Shown: positions 27,782-38,725, counted from the stretch's first letter. The stretch is 64,000 bases of DNA from Thraustochytrium sp. TN22 (GCA_013306675.1 JABLUY010000014.1:1-64000), one strand, 5' to 3'. Notes: generated by a model from the sequence alone, not told the origin. Program-made: numbers and translations.

Positions 27782-29620
27782 TTAGCCCGTGACCTCGGAG
27801 AGAGGGGTAACGTGTGTCTCGGTGGACAGCGGGCGGGTCATCATGGCGGTGACGACAAAGTCCTCCGGCTTGAGCTTGCCCGAGAGGATCTTGGAGACGG
27901 TCCGGAAGATGGGGAGATGGAGGTTGCAGCGCTCAGCAAAGGCGACGGCGACCTTGGCGGTCGGCACGCCCTCGACGGTGGCGGAGGAGAGAATGTCCTC
28001 GAGGGACTCGCCCTTGACGAGGCGCACGCCGCAGGAGCGGTTGCGACTGAGGTCGCCAAAGGCGGTGAGCATGAGATCGCCAATGCCGGAGAGACCGGCG
28101 ATGGTCTCGGGCTTGCCGCCCATGGCGATGGCGAGCGAGGTGAGCTCGGCCGAGGAGCGCGTGACGTAGGCAGACATGGTGTTGATGCCAAAGCCGAGGC
28201 CCTCGATGAGGCCGGCGCCGATGGCGAGCGGGTTCTTGAGCGCGCCGCCCAGCTCAACGCCGACGGTGTCTTGGGACGTGTAGACGCGGAAGGAGACGGA
28301 GGACATGAGACGCTGGATCTTGACGGCGTCGGCGAGCTGCTTGGCGGCGACGACCACCGAGGTGGGCTGCTCCGCGACGATCTCCTTGGCGAAGGACGGG
28401 CCGGACAGCACGGCAAAGGGCTGTGGGCGGCCAAAGGCAGCGAGCATGGCGTCCGACATGAGGCTCTCGCTGGCCAGGTGCAGGCCCTTGGCTGTGGAGC
28501 AGTAGATAACATTGGGCGGGATCATGTCGCGGTTCTCGCGGATCCAGTCCGGCGAACGCTGCGCCGGCAGCGCGTGGATGATGAGCTCGGTGCCCTGCAG
28601 CGCCTCGCGCAGGTCGATCGTTGCAGTCACGTTGCCCGGCAGCTCGAGGCCGGGCAGGTACTGGTCGTTGCGGCGCGTGAGCTTGATCTCGCGCGCCATC
28701 TCGCGCCGGCGCACGAGGATGATGACGTTGTGGCCGTTGCGCGCCGCGGCAGCCGCCATGGCCGTGCCGAAGGCGCCGCCGCCGATGACAGTGATCTTGA
28801 CGGCCTTTTGCGAGGCGTTGGACGGGCCCAAGTTGAGCTGCCGCCACAGGTGCGTGGTGAACTCGTCGCGCGTGCCGCGCCGCGGCGGCAGGTTGATGTC
28901 GGCCGGGTCGGCCGCCGACATGGTCCGCGTCAGCATGCGTTCGTGCGCCGTCGTGGCGCCCTTGTGCTTGCCCTTGCGCCAGTTCTGGTACTGGGCGCGG
29001 TAGATACTCAGCACGTCGCCCAGGGCGTCCACGTCATCGTTGCGCCGGTACCGATCCGTCTCGGTCTCGCGCGCCAGCACAGCGCGCGCCGTCTCCACAT
29101 ACCCGCGCGCGCGCCGTCCGCGCTGCGCCTGCTCCGTCGGGCTCTCCGCGACGCGTTGCGCAGGCTCGTTTCCGGCCAGCTGCGCCAGCTGCGCCGGCCG
29201 CTGCTGCTGCTGCTGCTGCTCCTGTTGTTGCTGCTGCTGCGCCTGTCCCTGGTGCGGCGCGCCGCTTGCCTGCTGCTGCGCGCCCTCGCTGCCGCTCTCG
29301 CGATCCACCGCCGCGGCGGCCGCCGCCGGCTGTCCCTGCTGGAGCAGCTGTTCCAATTGCCGCTGCTGCGCGCTCGCCGCGCCCGAGAACTGCTCCGCTG
29401 CGCCGCCGCGCTGCTCGTTCAGCTGCTGCGTCAGCCTGGCAATGTGGAATGCCAGCGCCGCCGTGTCCTCATTTGTGAAGACGCGCCCCCGCGCCCTCGC
29501 GCGCCGCTCCGCGCGCGCGCGCTGGGTCGCCACCACGCTCAGCAGCGCGCCCAGCGACGCGCCGGCTGTCAGAAAGGCCACTGCCAGGAGCGTTGTCCTC
29601 GCGCCGTCGGGCTCCGTCAT
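27782..29620 (-). CDS. NAD(P)-dependent glycerol-3-phosphate dehydrogenase
   Basis: A 612-residue protein whose C-terminal 340 residues are a GpsA/GPD-type dehydrogenase converting dihydroxyacetone phosphate to glycerol-3-phosphate, the entry point to glycerolipids. The Rossmann loop VIGGGAFGTAMAAAAARNGH starts near residue 280; STAKGL, SGPSFAKEIV, the active-site Lys segment VELGGALKNPLAIGAG and GLSGIGDLMLT follow in family order. The N-terminal extension of about 275 residues is unusual: a hydrophobic segment at about 8-30 (LLAVAFLTAGASLGALLSVV), then Gln/Ala-rich low complexity. I infer a membrane anchor or targeting signal with a disordered linker. The stop lies 138 bp from the convergent HisA gene. 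Confidence 0.9.
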   Translation of the reverse strand: MTEPDGARTTLLAVAFLTAGASLGALLSVVATQRARAERRARARGRVFTNEDTAALAFHIARLTQQLNEQRGGAAEQFSGAASAQQRQLEQLLQQGQPAAAAAAVDRESGSEGAQQQASGAPHQGQAQQQQQQEQQQQQQRPAQLAQLAGNEPAQRVAESPTEQAQRGRRARGYVETARAVLARETETDRYRRNDDVDALGDVLSIYRAQYQNWRKGKHKGATTAHERMLTRTMSAADPADINLPPRRGTRDEFTTHLWRQLNLGPSNASQKAVKITVIGGGAFGTAMAAAAARNGHNVIILVRRREMAREIKLTRRNDQYLPGLELPGNVTATIDLREALQGTELIIHALPAQRSPDWIRENRDMIPPNVIYCSTAKGLHLASESLMSDAMLAAFGRPQPFAVLSGPSFAKEIVAEQPTSVVVAAKQLADAVKIQRLMSSVSFRVYTSQDTVGVELGGALKNPLAIGAGLIEGLGFGINTMSAYVTRSSAELTSLAIAMGGKPETIAGLSGIGDLMLTAFGDLSRNRSCGVRLVKGESLEDILSSATVEGVPTAKVAVAFAERCNLHLPIFRTVSKILSGKLKPEDFVVTAMMTRPLSTETHVTPLSEVTG

Positions 29621-32207
29621 TGTCCTCTCACGCGCGCCCGAGGTCGTGGTCCACGTCGAGCTCGTACCTGCCGGCCGCAGTCTGCGCCGTGCGTCCGCGC
29701 CTCGAGGTCACGTCGCGTGTCAGCCTTGCGTCGCTTTGCCAGGCCTCGTGCAGCGCAGCGCAGCACAGCGCAGCGCAGCGCAGCGTCTCCCCCGCGCGCT
29801 CTTGCCTCTGCGTCTACCGCCCGCCGTTGTCGCCGCGCGTCTCGTGCAGCTGCCTGCAGCAGCTGCGCAGGTCGCCGCGAATGCTCTGCCTGCGCGGGTC
29901 CGAGCCCCGCCGCCGCCCTGCGCTCCGCGCCGCTGCCGGCCGCCGGGGCGCGCTGCCGCCGCCTGCTCCTCGCCGCCGCCGCCGCCGCGCCGCCGCCGCT
30001 TGGGGGTCTGCCGCGCCGCTGCGTCGGATACGGCTGCCCGCGACGTCGTGCGTCATGTCGTGTCATGGCAGGTTGTCATGTCGTCATTCTCGCATCCTCG
30101 GTCCCGCATGGCATCCGCCTCGAGGCCCGCGCCGCGCCGGCCGCGCCCGGGGGGACGAGGTGCCTCGCGCGTCGCGCTGCAACGGCCACGCGCTGCGCTT
30201 CGGGCCGTCGGCTTCGCCGGGGCTCGGGAAGGTGGTTCGTCTGAGCAGCGATCACGAGGCGAGGAGATGGTCCGCGAACCCAGCTCCGCCACCCGCGAGC
30301 CGCGATGCGGCGAGGTCGAGCTGCGTCGCGCGCTGATGGCTGAAGCGACGCGCGCGTGGCAGCAGTCACCAGCAGTTACCCAGGTGGCGGCCTGCTGGGG
30401 TTTGCTCGGTCATCTCAGCTGCCGGCTTACATCTTTATCATGTAGCACTGGCAGGATTTGATAGCAGTTGTACGCGATACGCCGTGGTACCTGTGTACCG
30501 GGTACCTTGGTGGTACCATCACTGCCTGCTAGCTATTACTTCTTCGAGTGCTTGGCGGTGGCCGCCGAAGCGTAGGCGGGCGAACGAGGTTGAGGGCTCC
30601 GCAGTGTCCGCACTGCTACGTATTACGACGCCTTGTACCTGGTCGTGCGTGCCGTGCTCACAGATGAGCATTCCTGGACGCCGCTGGACGCCTGGACGGC
30701 GCGGATTCTGTGCGCGCAGTGTGTAGCCTGTCGTAGCCTGTCGTAGCTAGCTACCTAGTAGCGTAGCCTAGCGTAGCCTAGCGTACGGTACGTGCCTGTT
30801 CTCAACAGCACGTCGCGGGTGCCCGAGTCGCGAGACCGCGTCCCGAGGTTCACGGCCGCTCACGGCCTCCCTGTCCTGCACTTCCACGGCGGCGGCACTG
30901 CATGGTCCCACGCGTGCCAGCGCCACGTTCGGCCTTGACTCAGCTACAGACTGCAGTTCTTGTTCGGTGCCCCGCCTGGCTCGCAACGAGGTTACGAGTC
31001 TCTGCCGCCCCTGGCTGGCCCGCTGCGAAACGACGGATCCGCGCAGAGCGCGTGCACGCCGCCACGCGTCTCGCCGCCGCCGCGCCGCTCTCATCGCATC
31101 GAGGCTCGAGCGACCACTGACAAGCGAAGCGAGACATCTCGCCGATTCCAAGCTCGCTAGCTAGCTCGACTTCGCTCGGCCCAGCTCAGCGCTTGACTGC
31201 CCGATGACTTGGTCCACCATCGACCGCGCGTGCACGCGCCGCGCCTCGATGAGCTCGATGACCGTCCAGAGCGCGATTCTTGCTGGCGCTGGCACGGGCC
31301 GGGCCGGGCCGGGCCGGCGCGGGCGGGCCGCGCTGCCGGGAGCGAGCCGCGCCCGCGCCGTGGGCTGCCTCGCCTCGGCTGCTGCCAGGTTGCGAGGCAG
31401 GCGGTGGCAAGGCGGGCAAGGAAGGCAGGCAAGGCAGCCTGCGTCCACGCCGCCCACCAGAGCTAATTTCGCCCGAGCCTGAGCTGCCTGCGCTGCCTGC
31501 GCTGCCTGCGCGCGAGCTGCAACGTGCGTGCAGTGCCTGAGCGAAGCTGCGCGCCGCGCCGAGGCGAGGCGAGTCTGGTCGGTGGCGGCGCGTGGCGGCT
31601 CGGGCTCAGGTCGACGGTACGGCCGCTCGTCTCAGGCTCTCTCTCAGCACGGCAGCCGCGCAACTCCTTCGCATCAGGGCAGCTCGCTCGCTCGCCGCGC
31701 ACAGTGCAGGCGGTCGCGCGACGCAGCGCAGGCGCTCGCTCGCCCGCGCGCTCGCTCGCTCGCCTGCTTCGAGTTGCGCGCGCGCCACGAAAGGAAGGCG
31801 GGAAGGGGGGAAAGGACGAGCTCGCTCGCCGGCCGCGGAAGAAGGGAGGTGCGCGCTGGCCGCGCCTCGGGCCCATCCAGCGCCATCCAGCCCGGCGACG
31901 ACAGGCGCCGGGATCCGGCAGTCTCCCTCGCCGCGCTCGCCTCGCGACTCGCTGCGCTCGCGTCGCTCTGCTCGCGTCGCCGCCCCAGCGGCCCAGCTCC
32001 GGCCGCCTCGCCTCGCGCTGCAGGCCGCCGCCAGGGCGCACAAGCAGAGGCGTAGGCTCGTGGGGTCCGGCACGCGCCAGCACCAACTTCGCTGCTACAA
32101 AAGGAGCAGCAGCTGCAGCTGCAGCTGCTCTTGCTGCAGGTCGGCGAGGGGGAGGAGGAGGAGGAGGAGGAGGAGGAGGAGGGCATCTTGCGCCGCCGCG
32201 GCCCACC
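29621..32207. other. Long intergenic region with no supported gene
   Basis: These 2.6 kb lie between divergently transcribed genes. Open frames are short or Arg/Ala-rich. It contains an AGCGC-type repeat near 29755-29790, GGTACC clusters at 30486-30518, TAGC/GTAGCC clusters at about 30735-30785 and 31156-31165, a GGGCC run near 31300 and a GGA microsatellite at about 32150-32182 close to the next start. It may hold 5' leaders or a non-coding RNA, but nothing shows this directly. Confidence 0.5.
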
Positions 32208-33878
32208 ATGTGGCGCGGCATCTTCCGCAGCCAGCGCTTCTCCGGTGACGCCCCAGGCAAGGCCGCAGCGGCGGACTCGGACGCGGGCAGCGAGGCGGCG
32301 CTCGAGGACGCGAGGCAGCGCAGCAGCGGCGGCGCCAGCATGCGCAGGTCCGTGGCGCGCCTGTCCAAGCGCCTGTCCAAGCGCCGCGACGTGCATTCGC
32401 ATCCGCAGCAGGGGCAGGAGCACGAGCTCGAGCACGAGGACGACGCAGAAGGCCTGGCACGGGATGACGGCGTGCAGGCGGCGGCGCTCGGCGGCGCACC
32501 CGCCAAGGGCAAGGAGGACGACAAGCCGGACGCCGCCCTGACAGCGCGCCTGCGGTCCTCGCGGCGCCGCAGCTCGCGCATGTCGCGCCGCAGCCGCCGC
32601 GGCGGGTCCACGTCCTCCATCACCGCGCAGGGCGCCGCGGACTCCGGCACGGGCGGCCGCGAAATCAGGTTCATCGCACTGCCCTCGGACAACCAGCCGC
32701 CGACGCTCTTCCAGACCGCCGGCCTCTTCCAGCTCATCGCCTTCCACGACCGCATCACCTCGGTTCTGGGCGAAGAGCCCTTCGAAGCCTACCTCGGCCT
32801 CTTGGCACAAGAGTCCACGCAGGGCGGCCTGCGCCGTGCCGTCTACGAGCTCTTCGAGGGCCACGAGGACCTCATCGTCGACTTCGAGGCCTGCCTCGGC
32901 AACCCCACGCCCCAGGAGATCGCCGACCTCTCCGCGGCCGACCTCGAGGCCGACCCGGAGGCCACCAAGGCACTGCGCGACACACACGACCAGATTCGCT
33001 CGGACTCGCTCGTCGTTGGCTTCCACCTCATCACCGCTGCTGCCGGCCTTGAATCCTCGCTCAGCAAGGTCTTGCTTCGCGACACCGCACCTGGTGATGG
33101 TGACACCGACGACTCGCCAAACGCTGCTGCGCTCGCGGTCGACGCCGCTCTGGCCAAGCATCGCCGGCCTAGCGATGCCCTTCACCATGAGGAGGAGGAG
33201 GATGACGAGCTTCACGAGGGCGAAGTTGAGGAAGAGGAGCTGATGATGGTCGTGGAGGAGGAGCACGAGGAGGACGAGGAGGACGAATCCTTCATCGATG
33301 AGTCGTACGAGTCCGCGGAAGATGAGGTGGACCGTGAACTCGTCTCCGAGGGAATGATGTCTGCTGCGGAAGCTGCCGAGCGCGAGCGCGAGCTGGAACT
33401 CGAGCATGAGCGCGAGCTGGAACTCGAGCACCAGCGCGAACTGGAACTCGAGCACCACGAGGAGGATGGTGACCTAAGCTACGAGGTGGTTGATGACGAC
33501 GATCTTGACGAGTATGAGGAGGACGGCGAGTACGACGAGAACGAGGACGACGCCAGAAGCGACGAACACATCGGCTACGACGATGACGACGACGAGCAAC
33601 ACCACGACGACGACGACGACGACGACGAGGGCGAGAAGATGGACGAGCGACGCGCTGCCGCCCAAATGAGTCTGCTACTCATGCACTTCCGCACGTCGCT
33701 CAGCTCAAGCCCAGGCACGTTCGCGAATGTGCAGGGCGCCATCACGGACCTGCGTCGCGGTCAGATCTCGCGCCAAGACTGCGCCGAGGCGCTGGAGAAC
33801 TTCATCGGCCCGGTCGACGAGACACTCCTCCCGGACATTGACGATTTGTTGGACGCCGTCGTGGCGCTGCGCGCCTGA
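32208..33878 (+). CDS. Acidic protein with PAH-like domains
   Basis: A 556-residue protein starting in the strong context CCACCATGTGG. The first 150 residues are basic and Ser/Arg-rich. Around residues 170-225 is a helical domain (LFQLIAFHDRITSVLG, then AVYELFEGHEDLIVDFEACL) that resembles the Sin3 paired amphipathic helix, where LFxGHxDLIxxF is the hallmark. A second, weaker repeat is at the C-terminus (LLMHFRTSLSSSPGTFANVQ followed by an LLPDIDDLL end). Between them lies a very acidic Glu/Asp/His stretch, including three copies of RELELEHE. PAH domains bind short helices of transcription regulators, so a nuclear adaptor role is possible. It is not a full Sin3: the HDAC-interaction region is missing. 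The function is unproven. Confidence 0.65.
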   Translation: MWRGIFRSQRFSGDAPGKAAAADSDAGSEAALEDARQRSSGGASMRRSVARLSKRLSKRRDVHSHPQQGQEHELEHEDDAEGLARDDGVQAAALGGAPAKGKEDDKPDAALTARLRSSRRRSSRMSRRSRRGGSTSSITAQGAADSGTGGREIRFIALPSDNQPPTLFQTAGLFQLIAFHDRITSVLGEEPFEAYLGLLAQESTQGGLRRAVYELFEGHEDLIVDFEACLGNPTPQEIADLSAADLEADPEATKALRDTHDQIRSDSLVVGFHLITAAAGLESSLSKVLLRDTAPGDGDTDDSPNAAALAVDAALAKHRRPSDALHHEEEEDDELHEGEVEEEELMMVVEEEHEEDEEDESFIDESYESAEDEVDRELVSEGMMSAAEAAERERELELEHERELELEHQRELELEHHEEDGDLSYEVVDDDDLDEYEEDGEYDENEDDARSDEHIGYDDDDDEQHHDDDDDDDEGEKMDERRAAAQMSLLLMHFRTSLSSSPGTFANVQGAITDLRRGQISRQDCAEALENFIGPVDETLLPDIDDLLDAVVALRA

Positions 33879-34323
33879 GCGGCGTTCAATCCTCCACACG
33901 GACACTTACATATACACATTCGCTCGCCGCCCCCACCCCTCCCGTGCGCCTTCCATCATGGTGATGCTGTGATGCGATGCCACACACATTGACGTAGTAC
34001 CACCATGGTACCACCCACCACGACTCCGCCGCCCTGTTTTCATGAGTTTCATTTTTGTTCTGTGCCTCTGAGTCCTCACTGTCGGTCCAGTTCCGGTGCG
34101 GGTCGTGCGACCGGTGCGAGTCGTCGGCGGCGTTCTCCAGCTCCTCGCACCTGGTGCCGGCATCCGATCGCAACCACGGCTCCTTGTTCATCATAGCAGC
34201 TCACGTTGGGCTCCAAGGCCCAGCGGGCAAAACCAGAACGCCCCGGGGCGCGGCGCGCCGGGTCCCGCTCGGCTCCGCCCGACGGCGGCGCGGCATGGGC
34301 ACGGCGCGGGCGCGGCGGAGGGC
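33879..34323. other. Intergenic region upstream of Pol kappa
   Basis: A 445-bp spacer of lower GC than its surroundings, with a GGTACC-type cluster at 33997-34014. No gene is seen; it should carry the Pol kappa promoter. Confidence 0.5.
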
Positions 34324-35889
34324 ATGTCGTCGTCGTCGTCCTCGTCGTCCTCGCTCTCGGCCTCGGCCTCGGGCCCTGCTCGTCACGAGGACGTAGATGG
34401 CGGCCGCGAGGCCGCAGCGGCTGGCGGCGTGGACGCCGTGGAGGACGGCGGCGCGTTCGCGCACCTGTTCGTGTTTGCGAACGAGAAGGCGGGAATGACG
34501 CGCGTGGACAAGGAGCGCGTGAACCAGGTGGTCTTCGAGATGAGCAAGGGGTCGGAGCACTTCAAGGAGGCGCAGCGGCGAGACGCGCGCACGCAGGAAG
34601 AGGTGCGCAGGCTGCGCGAGCGGCTGGCGCGCACGACGGAGGCGGACCTGGCGCCGGCGCGGCACCGCGTGGACGCGCGCGTGGAGAAGCTGCTCCGCGA
34701 GCGTGACCTGAGCCGCATCTTTTGCGTGGTGGACATGGACTGCTTCTTCGCTGCTGTGGAGATGCGCGACGACCCGAGCCTGGCGCGCAAGCCCATGGCC
34801 GTGGGCGGCATGTCCATGATCTCGACGACAAACTACCTGGCGCGTGAGTACGGCGTGCGGTCGGCCATGCCTGGCTTCATCGCAAAGAAGCTTTGCCCGG
34901 AGCTGGTCTTCGTCAAGAGCAACTTCGACAAATACCGCAAGGCGTCGCAGGAGGTGCGCGAGATCTTGCAGCGCTATGACCCGGATCTGCACGGCAGCAT
35001 CGACGAGGCGTACATGGACATCACCGCCTTTGTGGACGCGCGGCTCGACGCCGAGGCCCGCGCCGACCAGGCCCGCCGCATGCACTGCGCCGAGCAAGTG
35101 GTGCAGGAGATGCGCGCCGCTGTGGCCGCGCAGACGCGCCTCACCTGCTCGGCCGGCATCGCCTGCACCAGCATGCTGGCCAAGATCGCCTCGGACCGCA
35201 ACAAGCCCAATGGCCAGTGTCTTGTGCCGCACGAGCCGGCCGCCCTGTTGCGCTTCGTGCGCGAGCTGCCCATCCGCAAGGTGCCGGGCATCGGCAAAGT
35301 CGCAGAGAAGAAGCTCAAGGACGCGCTCGACATCCACACGGTGCAGGACCTCTGGGACAAGCGCTACTTGTGCGGCCTGCTGCTCCGCTCCTTGCAGGCG
35401 GACCACCTGCTGCGCGTCACGCTCTGCTGCACGCAGTCGCGCGCCGAGGCGGACACCGACGACCGCGGCCGCAAGTCCATCGGCATGGAGCGCACCTTTA
35501 GCGTCGGCACGAGCGAGCCGCAGGAGCTCTTCGACATTTGCCAGGACATTTGCAGCCGCCTCTCGGCGCGCTGCGTCGAGCAGGGCATTGCCGGCCACTG
35601 CATCACGCTCAAGATCAAGAAGACCTCCTTCGAGGTTCTCACCAGGCAAAAGATGCTTTCTAACGCTCTACCGCGCAGCGCCGATGGCGCCGACCTCTTC
35701 GAGCACGCGCGCGACCTGTTGGCGCGCGAGCTGCCCTGTAAGCTCCGGCTCATGGGTATCAAAGTCTCGAAGCTGCTTGACGACAGCGGGAAAGCTACGG
35801 GCACCGCGGCGGCCGACAAGGCGAGCCAGGCCTCCATCCGGGCGCTGTGGTCCAACAAAGGCGGCGGCGGTGGCGGTGGCGGCGGGGAC

Positions 35890-35920
<31 letters not shown>

Positions 35921-36104
35921 TTGATGCTGCTATTGGCGATAATCATGGAGAGCCCTCGGCGGCGCCGCGCGCTGCTGTCCACTGCCCGCTCTGCTCACGC
36001 GACCTATCGAGCATGCTTGTTCCCGCGGCCAACGCTCATGTCGAGGTCTGTCTAGGCGAGACTGACATGGTTTCCACAAAGACGCAGAAGCGCCACCGCG
36101 ACGC

Positions 36105-36136
<32 letters not shown>

Positions 36137-36420
36137 GCCGCGATAGCGGTGGAGCCGAGGAAGTGAAGAGCGCGACTCTCTCGTCGCCCGCACCGGGTCC
36201 GGCCTCGGCCAGTGGGAGCCCGGCGGCGCGGCCAACCAAGGCGCACCGCACGCGGGGCCCAGATGCACCGAGCCGAAAGAAACTGCTGTCCTTCTGGCAG
36301 CAGCAAGCCGCGGTGACCTCGGCACCGCGCGCCACGCCTCGCTGCCCGGCCTGCGGCAAAGCGCTTCCGGGCGTCTCCAATGAGGAGCTCAACAAGCACC
36401 TAGACTCCTGCCTGATGTGA
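34324..36420 (+). CDS. POLK: DNA polymerase kappa (Y-family translesion polymerase)
   Basis: A 698-residue Y-family polymerase. The N-clasp typical of kappa is visible (NEKAGMTRVDKERVNQVVFE). Catalytic residues sit in VVDMDCFFAAVE near residue 136 and GSIDEAYMDIT near residue 225. The steric-gate region NYLAREYGVRSAMPGF, the thumb HhH (RKVPGIGKVAEKKL) and the little finger follow. After a low-complexity linker are two UBZ-type zinc fingers, CPLC with HVEVC at about 552-577 and CPAC with HLDSC at the extreme C-terminus, which bind ubiquitinated PCNA in animal Pol kappa. The role is bypass of minor-groove lesions in the nucleus. Poly-Ser, poly-Gly and poly-Ala runs flank the domains. ATG 34324 was chosen over the open upstream frame, which is not conserved. 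Confidence 0.93.
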
Positions 36421-36499
36421 CGACGCGTGGCGTATAATCTGTAAGTGAGCTCGCCTTGTACGTAAAGAGCGCCCCGCATGCTGTTTTCATGCACTCCGC

Positions 36500-37123
36500 T
36501 CAAAACATCTGAAGCCGGCCGCCCTTGCCGCGCGTGCGCCCGCGCTTGGCCGGACCCGCGGTGCCAGCGCGTTCCGCGTATGCCACGCCACGTTGCTTGG
36601 CCTTCTCTTTGCGTTGGCGCGCCTTGCGCGAGAGATTGCTGTTGTTGTTCTTGTTGGCCTTGCCGCCCGAGGCCAGCTGCGAGGCCGACGTCTGCGGTGA
36701 CTTCTGCACGCTGCCGCTGAGGCTAAAGAGCGAGCCGTCCAGGTCGCCCGCGTCGCGTTGCGTGGCGTGCACGCGCAGGGCATACTGGTCAATCACCGAG
36801 AGCCCGCGCCCAAATCCCTCGCGCTTGAGCGCGCCGGAGGCGGCCGCCGGCCCGTCCTCCAGCAGGCTCTTGGGTCGCACCGGCACGCTGTCGAGCGCGT
36901 CCTTGAGCGAGTCCGCCATGCCGTCGAACTTCTTGGCGTCCTTGCGCCGCTTCAGCTCCTCCACGCGTTGCGCGGCCGCCGACTTGACGCCGCCGCTCGG
37001 CGCCGCGGCGCCACCGCCATGCCCACCATCGTCGTCATGCCCGCCCGCCGCCGCCTCCGTGGACGAGGCCGTCGCCGACGCGCGGGCGAGCCCGCGGCTC
37101 AGCTCCTCCAGCGCCGACTCCAT
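36500..37123 (-). CDS. Unrecognised small basic protein
   Basis: A 207-residue protein that I do not recognise. It starts with a helical segment (MESALEELSRGLARAS), has a Lys/Arg patch (VEELKRRKDAKKFDG) and a middle part with SVIDQYALRVHATQRD, and ends in a strongly basic tail (LSRKARQRKEKAKQRG, then GRTRGKGGR). Such tails are common in nucleolar and ribosome-assembly factors, so this is a possibility only. The frame continues to 37225; the inner ATG at 37123 was preferred as the first with a plausible helical start. It converges on Pol kappa with an 80-bp gap. Confidence 0.5.
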   Translation of the reverse strand: MESALEELSRGLARASATASSTEAAAGGHDDDGGHGGGAAAPSGGVKSAAAQRVEELKRRKDAKKFDGMADSLKDALDSVPVRPKSLLEDGPAAASGALKREGFGRGLSVIDQYALRVHATQRDAGDLDGSLFSLSGSVQKSPQTSASQLASGGKANKNNNSNLSRKARQRKEKAKQRGVAYAERAGTAGPAKRGRTRGKGGRLQMF

Positions 37124-37475
37124 CCTGCCCCGCCGCCGCGCCGCGCCGCTGCCCACTCGTGCGCGCGAGGACAAGTCCGCGGCCTTCGGGGTATGGGTGG
37201 CGGCGCGGGGCTCGCCGTGCAGCAACTAGGCTGCCAAGGTGGAGGTGGAGGAGGACCGCGCTGCGGCCGGGCTCGAGGCGTGCATGCCAGCACATGGCAG
37301 GCAGGTCGGGTTCCAGTCAACGTCGAGCAGCACGGAAGACGCGAAGCTAAAAGCACAAGAGAGATCATGTTAGTTGTTTTATGATTGGGGGGGGGGGGTT
37401 ACTTGGGACGAGAGGCACGACCTCCTCGGGGTGGCGGCCCAGGCCGCCCGGGTCGAGGGCGGCGAGGCGAACCTC
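37124..37475. other. Intergenic region with G homopolymer
   Basis: A 352-bp spacer between two minus-strand genes, with a run of about ten G at 37386-37397. It probably holds the promoter of the small basic protein gene. No gene is seen. Confidence 0.5.
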
Positions 37476-38177
37476 TTAGGCGAGCGGGTCGAGGGTGCGG
37501 GCGTCGGGTGGTGAGCCGAGGCCGCGGAAGTCGGCAAATGAGGAGGTGTTGTGGAGGGACTTGTCGAGCTTCTCGCGGGAATGACGCTGATACTCGGAGT
37601 CGAGGGAAGGAATAAGGCCAGAGCGAGAGCGCTCGGGCGCGTTGTTGCCGGCATCGGGCGAATTACCCTCGTTGGCGCGCCGGCCCTTGCGCTTGCGCCT
37701 CCGACCGGGCTGCTGCACCGGGTACTCGCAGATGTTGCGCACGTAGCGCTCCTGCAGCTTGCGCTCCTCCTCCCACTGCGCGTGGTTGTAGTACGGCTGG
37801 CGCTCTTGAATGCGGCGCAAGATCTTCTGGTTCTCCTCGGTGATGCGTTGGAGCTCCTTTTTCCTGTACGACTTGTTGAGGCTCTTGGTGCCCTTTTCGG
37901 CGAGCGCATTCTTGTTGTCCAGCGACTTTTGCGCCATGATGTAAGACATCTTCTCCAGCAGCATGCGGTTCTCGCGCTCGATCTTGAGGAAGCGCTCCTC
38001 CATGAGTGCCTCCTTCTTCTTGTTGTTGGTCAGGTGGGACGGCTTCTTGGGCGGGCTGTTGTCAATCGCAGGCCGCATCGTCTTGAGCCGCTCCCGGTGC
38101 GCCTTTTGCCGCTGCTCGATCTGCTTCGCATACAGGTACTTGTTCGAGCATGGGTTCGCCGCGCGTCCACGAAACAT
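37476..38177 (-). CDS. CFAP97-domain (hemingway-like) ciliary protein
   Basis: A 233-residue protein matching the CFAP97D1/hemingway family across most of its length. The family pattern is visible: LYAKQIEQRQKAHRERLKTM, PAIDNSPPKKPSHL, KIERENRMLLEKMSYIM, KSLNKSYRKKELQRITEENQ and then RRIQERQPYYN. Animal members are sperm-axoneme or cilium proteins needed for flagellum building. It is mostly coiled coil, with a basic patch (GRRRKRKGRRA) before a Ser-rich tail. The start at 38177 gives a natural short N-terminus. Its presence suggests that this organism or its lineage makes flagella. Confidence 0.85.
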   Translation of the reverse strand: MFRGRAANPCSNKYLYAKQIEQRQKAHRERLKTMRPAIDNSPPKKPSHLTNNKKKEALMEERFLKIERENRMLLEKMSYIMAQKSLDNKNALAEKGTKSLNKSYRKKELQRITEENQKILRRIQERQPYYNHAQWEEERKLQERYVRNICEYPVQQPGRRRKRKGRRANEGNSPDAGNNAPERSRSGLIPSLDSEYQRHSREKLDKSLHNTSSFADFRGLGSPPDARTLDPLA

Positions 38178-38725
38178 CTTGCGCTTGAGCGCGACGGGCG
38201 ACGGCGGCTAGCTCGCTCGCTCGCAAGGGACGCCGCGACGCCGCGACGCCGCGCCGCCGCGCCACAGCCGCCTCGCCTCGCCGCGCCGCGCTCGCTCGTG
38301 CGCTCGTGCGCTCTCGCCCTCGCTCTCTGTCGTCTGCCTGCTTTCCGTCTCTCTGCCTCTCCTGACTTTCCGCCTGCCGTGCCTGGTGCTTGGTTGCTTC
38401 AGCCCGTTGAACTCATCGTCGATTTGCGGCACGTGCGCGTTTTCTGGTTTAACGCATTTTTTCGTCTCCTAAGTGGACCATATTTTGCACATGCCACAGT
38501 GCCAGTGCAGTCACGGTCCGTGTCCGAGTCCCTGATTCATGGCAAACTTGCAATGAACTTGAGCTTCCGAAGGTGAACGACGAGCAATGAACATGAGCTC
38601 GCGCACTCACAGTCAAGTGGCGCAAAGAGAGCTAATAATCTACTTGGTGAGTACAGCCATCAAGGGTCGCCCGATCAGCGAGCCGAGTATCTTTCTGCTC
38701 GGCCATTGTTGCTGCTGATGCCACA
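38178..38725. other. Intergenic region, CFAP97-like gene / FAD monooxygenase 1
   Basis: A 548-bp spacer with no supported gene. GCGCCGC-type repeats at 38230-38300 lie close to the CFAP97-like start; the part near 38440-38640 is AT-richer than its surroundings. Confidence 0.5.

Noticed and set aside
27812-30244. An 810-codon plus-strand frame over the glycerol-3-phosphate dehydrogenase gene
   Set aside because: Antisense to a conserved enzyme and without recognisable domains; the part beyond 29621 is Arg/Ala-rich.
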